Shown here: piece by piece, positions 7,211 through 10,697 of the stretch
How the letters are laid out: every line of letters begins with the position of its first letter
How positions within the stretch are numbered: the first letter of the stretch is position 1
Origin: Spirochaetia bacterium
GTDB lineage: Bacteria > Spirochaetota > Spirochaetia > Treponematales > Treponemataceae
Assembly (NCBI GenBank): GCA_900769985.1
Contig: CAAGIS010000112.1
Location: forward strand, 1-10,697
Reading direction: 5' to 3'
DNA: 10,697 nucleotides
Notes under the pieces: model-generated
Seen by the model: the letters and a program-made list of their open reading frames with translations, nothing else
Told to the model about the DNA's origin: nothing
Database searches by the model: none
Program-made: the position numbers and the translations under genes

Positions 7211-7227
7211 TTCAACTACAAGTTGAA
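7211..7227. repeat. Perfect 7-bp hairpin with 3-base loop
   Basis: TTCAACTACAAGTTGAA. It is one of several perfect short-loop hairpins in the noncoding DNA between 7200 and 9510. Its right arm contains GTTGAAT, which fits the integron core-site consensus GTTRRRY, but the loop is far too short for an attC site. Confidence 0.6.
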
Positions 7228-7312
7228 TGAAATCCTATGTGCATTGTGTTATTCTGATTATGGTGATGTTGAACCGGCATATTGGGGAACAGTAGTTCAT
7301 GTTGAGGGCTAA
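7223..7312 (+). pseudogene. Possible coding fragment of 29 codons
   Basis: One frame reads LNEILCALCYSDYGD, then VEPAYWGTVVHVEG, and stops at TAA. The residue mix (aromatic, acidic, Gly, paired Val) looks like real protein, but there is no ATG or ribosome site and no family that I recognise. It could equally be chance. Confidence 0.25.
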
Positions 7313-7313
7313 T

Positions 7314-7490
7314 AGTTCTGATTGAGGGCGAAGGTCCAAAAGCGGAAAGTCGAAAGACGACACAGGCACTGGTATGTTTAGGCCACTATCTGGGGAGAAC
7401 CGCGAAGGCTTCCCCGTTCTGCAGAGGACGAAAGATTATCTGCAGGTTGTGTGTAATGGGCGCAGTCCCCCAATTAGCTGCCATACAACC
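7314..7490 (+). ncRNA. Candidate structured RNA upstream of the RNA ligase
   Basis: Several helices lie in tandem: GTC-GAAA-GAC with a GNRA tetraloop (7349-7358); GGGGA/TCCCC (7392-7396 with 7411-7415) enclosing a CC/GG pair; a perfect 7-bp CTGCAGA/TCTGCAG stem (7419-7425 with 7439-7445); and, directly abutting it, GTTGTGTG/CATACAAC (7446-7453 with 7482-7489) with inner TAAT/ATTA and GGG/CCC pairing. A T-rich stretch follows (from 7492). Base composition is clearly higher in G and C than the neighbouring DNA. The block contains a 33-codon open stretch and more in one frame, but the helices explain it better. It matches no RNA family I can name. The RNA ligase gene starts 60 bases downstream with its own ribosome site, so this may be a separate small RNA or a long structured leader. 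The 5' boundary is uncertain. Confidence 0.6.
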
Positions 7491-7552
7491 ATGTTTTCTT
7501 ACTTTTCTCAAAAGCAAGTGGTGGGGCTAAATAAATTTTACGGAGGTGCACT

Positions 7553-8209
7553 ATGCACAACTACCAGAAAATTGTTAGTCCTTGGAAGCGGACTGACCCG
7601 AAGTCTAAGACTGTAAATACGGAAGTATTTTCAGATGAGTACATTGAAATGTTGAAAGACATTCAGTGGATTGGAACTGAGAAAATCGATGGCGAAAATC
7701 TGAATTTTTACTACGATGGAAATCATGTTTCATATTATGGACACACCGATAAGTCTGTCTTCGCAGGTGATAAAAAGGAATGGCTAGATTCTTTAATAAC
7801 ACCAGAATTTGAATCCATCTTTGAACAGGTTTTTGGTGAAAAGGAAGCTATGGTTCATGGAGAATTGTTAGGACCAAAGATTCAGAGCAATCTTTATGAT
7901 GTTTCTGATTTCAAGTTCTACGCATTCGATATTTACAACAAGTCAGACAATGTTTTCTGGAAACAGAAAGTTGTAGATATTTATGCTAAGCAGTTTGGTT
8001 TTGAACGGGCTCCATTAGTAGCTACAGGAACTTTAGATGAAATTGCAGCTATCGTAAAATCAGCTCCTGCATCTAAGTTAAATCCAAAAATGGAGATGGA
8101 AGGTATAGTAATTCGTCCTTTCAGAGAATTAAAAAACGCAAAGAATGAACGGATTATCTATAAGGTAAAAGTAGCAGATCTTCTTGGTCGAAATGCTCGG
8201 AAGCTTTAG
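7553..8209 (+). CDS. RNA ligase (Rnl2-like nucleotidyltransferase), 218 aa
   Basis: All nucleotidyltransferase motifs of ATP-dependent RNA ligases are visible in order: motif I TEKIDGEN with K44 as the predicted AMP-accepting lysine, motif III HGELLG (102-107), motif IIIa FYAFDIY (122-128), motif IV EGIVIRP (183-189) and motif V YKVK with K204 and K206. The enzyme would join 3'-OH and 5'-phosphate ends of RNA, as in nick repair or resealing of cut tRNA. At 218 residues it is essentially the catalytic domain alone; the C-terminal domain of T4 Rnl2 is absent. GGAGG lies six bases before the ATG. It follows a structured RNA candidate and sits 0.8 kb before a tRNA array, both possible substrates by location. 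A DNA-ligase role is unlikely because no OB domain follows. Confidence 0.88.
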   Translation: MHNYQKIVSPWKRTDPKSKTVNTEVFSDEYIEMLKDIQWIGTEKIDGENLNFYYDGNHVSYYGHTDKSVFAGDKKEWLDSLITPEFESIFEQVFGEKEAMVHGELLGPKIQSNLYDVSDFKFYAFDIYNKSDNVFWKQKVVDIYAKQFGFERAPLVATGTLDEIAAIVKSAPASKLNPKMEMEGIVIRPFRELKNAKNERIIYKVKVADLLGRNARKL

Positions 8210-8260
8210 TTTTCGCACTAAATTTTCCGTGATAATTGCATTAGATTTTGATAGACTACA

Positions 8261-8303
8261 GTCATTCAAGTAAGAGATTAATTTCAAGAATGACTTGAAT
8301 GAC
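8261..8303. terminator. Inverted repeat after the RNA ligase, possible terminator
   Basis: GTCATTCAAGT (8261-8271) and ACTTGAATGAC (8293-8303) are a perfect 11-bp inverted repeat with a 21-base spacer; TTCAAG/CTTGAA inside it offers a second, nested pairing. A TTTTT run follows seven bases later. The long spacer makes it a less typical terminator. Confidence 0.5.
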
Positions 8304-8382
8304 ACAGCTGCTTTTTAGATGTATATTTTAATTATCACTTACGAAGGCAGAGCTTTCGTTTGGCTTCTAAGGAATTGCAGTT

Positions 8383-8459
8383 GGTGCTAAAGCACCTCCG
8401 CAGCCATCAAGAAAAGCGTTTCTTTTATGTAGAACTTAGAAGTAGTGCTCGTTGAGCAC
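8383..8459. repeat. Cluster of three short perfect hairpins
   Basis: GGTGCTAAAGCACC (8383-8396), AAGAAAAGCGTTTCTT (8409-8424) and GTGCTCGTTGAGCAC (8445-8459) follow one another in the 277-base gap between the RNA ligase and the next gene. Loops are only 3-4 bases. The first hairpin is followed by TCCGCAGCC, which resembles the text after the GGTGCTGCGCACC hairpin at 9478-9490. Confidence 0.55.
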
Positions 8460-8486
8460 CTTGTAACTTTAACAGGAGGAACTGAG

Positions 8487-8666
8487 ATGAAAACAGTTTC
8501 TAATACATTTGAATTGCAAACATTAAAACTGCCTCAGCTTTCGCTTGGATTCCCTTTGCAGGGCTTTATGCCGCAGGGGCTCGGACAGATACAAGGGGTG
8601 TTTAACGGGCTTGGCTTTATGTGCCAGGCTACTTTTGAAGATTTTGAAGGGAAGACTAGCGCTTAA
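8487..8666 (+). CDS. Small Leu/Gly/Phe-rich protein, 59 aa
   Basis: AGGAGG (8474-8479) precedes the ATG at good spacing, which favours this start over an upstream GTG at 8445 that lies inside a hairpin. The peptide has a short polar N-terminus and a hydrophobic, Gly-rich centre (LGFPLQGFMPQGLGQIQG), then an acidic end. It is not a clear membrane helix because prolines and glutamines interrupt it. I do not recognise the family. It ends 43 bases before an XRE regulator gene on the same strand; a small peptide followed by an XRE protein is a common layout for toxin-antitoxin or immunity pairs, which is only suggestive here. Confidence 0.6.
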   Translation: MKTVSNTFELQTLKLPQLSLGFPLQGFMPQGLGQIQGVFNGLGFMCQATFEDFEGKTSA

Positions 8667-8709
8667 TTTTTACACATGCGTTGGCTCCCAGATACTTAAG
8701 GAGAAACGG

Positions 8710-8985
8710 ATGTGTAAAATTAATAAGCCAGTAATCAATGTAGCAGCAACTGCTGCAAAAATCAAAGAATGCCGAATCCGTGCAGGTTATTCGGTTCGTG
8801 AAATCCAGAACATTTTTAACTTCTCAAGTCCTGAAGCAATTTACTCATGGGAAAAGGGTAAATATATCCCAAGTATCGATAACATGATTGTAATTGCTGA
8901 AGTTTATGGTGTAACTGTAGATGATTTAATTATTCGCGATGTCATCGAAATTGAATGTGATATTCGGGAGGAGAAATCGGCTTGA
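8710..8985 (+). CDS. XRE-family helix-turn-helix regulator, 91 aa
   Basis: The HTH domain covers residues 14-74: AAKIKECRIRAGYSVREIQN, then FSSPEAIYSWEKGKYIPSID and a final helix VIAEVYGVTVDDLI. This is the Cro/C1-type fold, with the recognition helix in the SPEAIYSWEKG region. AAGGAG stands six bases before the chosen ATG; an upstream ATG at 8545 has no ribosome site and would run through the preceding gene in another frame. It probably represses its own promoter and so the preceding 59-residue gene. A GGGAGGAG sequence near its 3' end (8967-8974) would serve a following gene, but the DNA there turns directly into a tRNA fragment eight bases after the stop codon, so a third gene may have been lost. 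Confidence 0.85.
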   Translation: MCKINKPVINVAATAAKIKECRIRAGYSVREIQNIFNFSSPEAIYSWEKGKYIPSIDNMIVIAEVYGVTVDDLIIRDVIEIECDIREEKSA

Positions 8986-8993
8986 ATGAAATC

Positions 8994-9023
8994 TGCCCAT
9001 TAGCTCATCGGTCAGAGCAGGCG
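8994..9023 (+). pseudogene. 5' part of a tRNA-Asn-like gene
   Basis: TGCCCAT (acceptor strand), TA, the D-arm GCTC...GAGC with a GGT in its loop, then AGGCG match the first 30 bases of a typical tRNA-Asn. The anticodon stem partner, T-arm and 3' acceptor strand are absent; the next intact tRNA follows instead. Confidence 0.6.
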
Positions 9024-9041
9024 TATTATTAAGGGACTGCA

Positions 9042-9113
9042 ATTGAAGTAGCCTAACTGGTAAAGCACTGGACTGAAAATCCAGTTTAGATGGTTCGAGT
9101 CCATCCTTCCGTT
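9042..9113 (+). tRNA. tRNA-Phe (GAA)
   Basis: The anticodon arm is perfect: CTGGA / CTGAAAA / TCCAG with GAA at 9075-9077. The T-arm GATGG / TTCGAGT / CCATC is perfect. The D-arm has one mismatch (GCCT/AAGC). The acceptor stem ATTGAAG with CTTCCGT pairs at six of seven positions, one of them G-U. No CCA is encoded. It should fold, but is weaker than a housekeeping tRNA. Confidence 0.75.
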
Positions 9114-9118
9114 CTTAT

Positions 9119-9202
9119 GCTCTGATGGTGGAAGTTAGAATTCACGACTGGCTTAAGACCAGTTGCCGGAATGGATTGCAGGTGCAAGTCCTGCTCAGAG
9201 CA
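9119..9202 (+). tRNA. tRNA-Leu (UAA)
   Basis: The acceptor stem GCTCTGA/TCAGAGC pairs perfectly, as do the anticodon arm ACTGG / CTTAAGA / CCAGT (TAA at 9154-9156) and the T-stem GCAGG/CCTGC. The long variable arm and discriminator A fit leucine. Two oddities: the D-loop has no GG pair and the T-loop reads TGCAAGT, with G in place of the usual T55. No CCA is encoded. Confidence 0.78.
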
Positions 9203-9204
9203 AT

Positions 9205-9262
9205 AAATGAAGTTTCTTGGTAAGTATGCGAAGCATACGATGTTCGAGTCCTCTCGGGGGGC
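9205..9262 (+). pseudogene. tRNA-like remnant containing a 15-base hairpin
   Basis: The stretch has a CTTGGTAAG D-arm-like piece and a TTCGAGTCC T-loop-like piece at roughly tRNA spacing, but no acceptor stem pairs and the T-stem is broken. In place of an anticodon arm stands GTATGCGAAGCATAC (9224-9238), a perfect 6-bp stem with a GAA loop and no 7-base anticodon loop. Confidence 0.4.
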
Positions 9263-9268
9263 AGTTAT

Positions 9269-9350
9269 GGTTCTGTGGTGGAATTGGAATATACGCCAGG
9301 TTAAGGTCTTGGTGCTGCAAGGCTTAAGAGTTCGAGTCTCTTCAGAACTA
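9269..9350 (+). tRNA. tRNA-Leu (AAG)
   Basis: The acceptor stem GGTTCTG/CAGAACT pairs fully with one G-U. The anticodon arm CCAGG / TTAAGGT / CTTGG pairs with one G-U and places AAG at 9303-9305. The T-arm AAGAG / TTCGAGT / CTCTT is perfect, the D-loop has TTGG, and the class II variable arm and discriminator A fit leucine. An A at position 34 is rare for leucine in bacteria, where GAG is usual. Confidence 0.78.
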
Positions 9351-9355
9351 TATAC

Positions 9356-9439
9356 GTACAAGTGGCGGAATGTGGGATACGCGGTTGCCTCAAAAGCAGC
9401 TTTCCTCTGGAAATATGGGTTCAAGTCCCATCTTGTATA
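9356..9439 (+). tRNA. tRNA-Leu (CAA)
   Basis: This is the best-formed member of the array: acceptor GTACAAG/CTTGTAT, anticodon arm GTTGC / CTCAAAA / GCAGC with CAA at 9391-9393, a perfect TTTCC-TCT-GGAAA variable arm, and a perfect T-arm ATGGG / TTCAAGT / CCCAT. Discriminator A; no CCA encoded. It begins five bases after the preceding tRNA. Confidence 0.87.
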
Positions 9440-9443
9440 TCAC

Positions 9444-9477
9444 GGGTAAATAGCTTAGTTGGTTAGAGCATCCGCTC
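9444..9477 (+). pseudogene. 5' half of a tRNA-Met-like gene, broken in the anticodon loop
   Basis: GGGTAAA, TA, a complete D-arm (GCTT...GAGC with GGTT in the loop), and ATCCG-CTC match the first half of an elongator tRNA-Met-type gene, where AT of the CAT anticodon should follow. Instead two tandem hairpins begin at 9478, and no T-arm or 3' acceptor strand is seen before the integrase gene. Confidence 0.6.
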
Positions 9478-9503
9478 GGTGCTGCGCACCTGCCTGCGGC
9501 AGC
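9478..9503. repeat. Two tandem GC-rich hairpins with TGC loops
   Basis: GGTGC-TGC-GCACC (9478-9490) and CTGCC-TGC-GGCAG (9490-9502) share one base. GCTGC (9481-9485) can also pair with GCAGC (9499-9503), giving an alternative single large stem. They start exactly where the tRNA-Met-like gene breaks off. Confidence 0.65.
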
Positions 9504-9542
9504 CCTCTATGTTGCTAATGGGTAAGGAATTCCTGAAATTCT

Positions 9543-9556
9543 ATTCGTAAACGAAT
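9543..9556. promoter_or_regulatory. Palindrome upstream of the integrase gene
   Basis: ATTCGTAAACGAAT is a near-perfect palindrome (6-bp arms, AA centre) 47 bases before the integrase ATG. It could be an operator, for example a LexA-type or other repressor site, since integrase genes are often controlled this way, or part of the attachment region. The sequence alone does not decide. Confidence 0.4.
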
Positions 9557-9603
9557 TAATAAATATTTATGTAAAACCATTAAATTTTTATTATCTTTAC
9601 TGT

Positions 9604-10697
9604 ATGAAGATAGAAATTAAACCTTATGATGACTCATTTGTAGCAGTCAGTTTTCCAGAAGGCTTTAATACAGACCTTCTGAATTCGGTTCGTAAGATTC
9701 CAAAAAGAATCTGGAATAATGACAAAAAAATATGGCTTGTTCCAAATACTCAAGGATCACTGGATCAATTGAAGATGAATGTGTACAACACGGGACTTTT
9801 TAATGTGAATGACGAAATTCCTGATGAAGAACAAACACAACTCTTGCCTGAAGATTCAACAAGGCGTATGCTTGAAATCCTGAAAGCCAAAAACTACAGT
9901 CAAAAAACCTGTGAAATATATAAAAAATGGGTTGAGGCTTTTCTCTTAAAATACAATCACAGGAATAATCTTGGACAGAAAGAAATCAATGATTTTCTGA
10001 CAGAACTTGCAGTAAAGAAACATGTAAGTCCTTCCACCCAGAATCAGGCACTGGCTTCCCTGCTATTCTATTTTAGATTCGTGAAAAATGAAAATCCTGT
10101 AGAACTTGCTTCTGTAATCCACGCAAAGAAAAAGGAAAGAATCCCCGTAGTTTTCAGCAGGCAAGAAGTAGTTTCGGTTATCAATAATCTGACAGGAAGC
10201 AAAAAGCTGGCCGCAGAATTGATGTACGGAACAGGAATGCGGCTTAATGAAGTGCTGTCTTTAAGAATCCTTGACGTGAATTTTGACATGAATGAAATCA
10301 TAGTCCGCCACGGTAAAGGAGACAAAGACAGACATGTAATGCTTCCACAAAAACTTGTTCCAAAAATCAAAGAACAGATAGAAGCTGTCAGAAAAATTCA
10401 TCAGAAGGATCTGGAAGACGGCTGGGGAAAAGTTGCAATGCCAAATCAGCTGGATAAAAAATATCCGACGGCGGCCAAAGAGTTTAAATGGCAATGGCTG
10501 TTCCCTCAGGCAAACAGATGGAAAAACAAAGAAACAGGAGAAGAAGGTCGCTGGCATTTGGATGAATCCTTGCTGCAGAAAGCCGTAAAAAAGGCAGTTC
10601 TTGAATCCGGAATAAATAAGAACGCCAGTTGTCACACCTTCCGACATTCCTTTGCAACACATCTTCTTGAAAACGGCTACGACATTAGAACCGTTCA
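9604..10697 (+). CDS. intI: Integron integrase (IntI), 3' end beyond the window
   Basis: The 364 visible residues are a tyrosine recombinase that inserts and excises gene cassettes at attI and attC sites. Visible parts: an N-terminal extension of about 75 residues (FVAVSFPEGF ... KRIWNNDKKIWLVP), a core-binding domain (85-165), and the catalytic domain with R213 in GTGMRLNEVLSL, K238 in HGKGDKDR, and H344-x-x-R347 in HTFRH. The key evidence is the insert YPTAAKEFKWQWLFP followed by RWHLDESLLQKAVKKA (about 287-332), which only integron integrases have. The second His/Trp and the tyrosine lie past the right edge. There is no Shine-Dalgarno site before ATG 9604; a TATTAT box at 9589-9594 would give a nearly leaderless message. 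The gene reads away from the tRNA array. Residue positions are counted from ATG 9604. Confidence 0.92.
   Translation, partial: MKIEIKPYDDSFVAVSFPEGFNTDLLNSVRKIPKRIWNNDKKIWLVPNTQGSLDQLKMNVYNTGLFNVNDEIPDEEQTQLLPEDSTRRMLEILKAKNYSQKTCEIYKKWVEAFLLKYNHRNNLGQKEINDFLTELAVKKHVSPSTQNQALASLLFYFRFVKNENPVELASVIHAKKKERIPVVFSRQEVVSVINNLTGSKKLAAELMYGTGMRLNEVLSLRILDVNFDMNEIIVRHGKGDKDRHVMLPQKLVPKIKEQIEAVRKIHQKDLEDGWGKVAMPNQLDKKYPTAAKEFKWQWLFPQANRWKNKETGEEGRWHLDESLLQKAVKKAVLESGINKNASCHTFRHSFATHLLENGYDIRTV

Noticed and set aside
7341..7390. RNase P RNA relic
   Set aside because: GCGGAAAGTC and CACAGGCACTGGTA resemble the start of RNase P RNA, but the length is far too short and the other conserved blocks are missing.
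7392..7420. T-box leader
   Set aside because: GGAGAACCGCG followed by a C-rich strand recalls a T-box antiterminator, but the specifier stem, the TGGN bulge and a downstream aminoacyl-tRNA synthetase or amino acid gene are absent.
7315..7440. Hammerhead ribozyme
   Set aside because: CTGATTGA and GGACGAAA look like hammerhead core pieces, but the first has an extra base and the order and pairing of the three stems cannot be formed.
7223..8992. Shared 12-mer TTGAATGAAATC at 7223 and 8982
   Set aside because: A 12-base match between two AT-rich places is expected by chance in a window of this size, and the sequences differ on both sides.
9086..9449. Protein-coding frames across the tRNA array
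   Set aside because: Open frames exist on both strands, but the tRNA stems and loops explain the sequence fully and no ribosome sites are present.
1..9603. Integron attC sites between the genes
   Set aside because: I looked for paired RYYYAAC and GTTRRRY core sites at gene ends. Single matches (for example GTTGAAT at 1108 and 7222, GTTAAAT near 326) occur in genes or in a short hairpin, and none had a partner at attC-like distance. A structure-based attC search would be needed to exclude divergent sites.
1..10697. CRISPR array or insertion sequence
   Set aside because: No evenly spaced direct repeats of CRISPR type, no transposase gene and no terminal inverted repeats of an insertion sequence were seen.

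Overview
The window looks like accessory DNA from an AT-rich, host-associated spirochaete, most likely Treponema. The strongest reason is the gene running off the right edge (9604 onward): a tyrosine recombinase with the extra central block specific to integron integrases (IntI), plus an N-terminal extension. The genus assignment is an inference; no ribosomal or core gene is present. Gene orientation is mixed, genes are short, several are broken, and base composition changes from block to block, as expected for an integron-associated or defence-type variable region.

Left part (1-2790): a small unknown gene (118-336, minus), a frameshifted BrnA-type antitoxin remnant (457-688, minus), and a gene truncated at both ends that resembles SEC-C-tailed proteins. 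The last is joined at about 1688-1694 to the C-terminal half of a DUF523 protein. On the minus strand follow a 2H phosphoesterase of the 2'-5' RNA ligase family (1904-2458) and a small HicA-like protein (2530-2787).

Middle part (2850-6951): a one-direction unit of three genes closed by a strong terminator. It holds a prokaryotic viperin (radical SAM enzyme expected to make chain-terminating ddh-nucleotides), a 46-residue Gly/Ser/Asn-rich peptide gene with a suggestive in-frame TGA, and a protein of about 920 residues with TPR-like and ankyrin-like helical repeats. Short A-rich direct repeats bracket the viperin gene. This three-gene unit is the best candidate for an undescribed antiviral arrangement.

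Right part (6952-9603): orphan coding fragments, a compact well-folded RNA candidate (about 7314-7490) directly upstream of an RNA ligase gene (7553-8209), a zone rich in short perfect hairpins, a two-gene unit (59-residue peptide plus XRE regulator), and a dense tRNA array. The array has a 5' half of a tRNA-Asn-like gene, tRNA-Phe(GAA), tRNA-Leu(UAA), a tRNA-like remnant, tRNA-Leu(AAG), tRNA-Leu(CAA) and a tRNA-Met-like gene broken in its anticodon loop. The integrase gene follows about 130 bases later.

Taken together, the viperin, RNA ligase, 2H phosphoesterase and tRNA array fit a theme of phage conflict fought at the level of nucleotides and RNA, including possible repair or replacement of cleaved tRNAs. 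That link rests on co-location and known family roles, not on anything the sequence proves.
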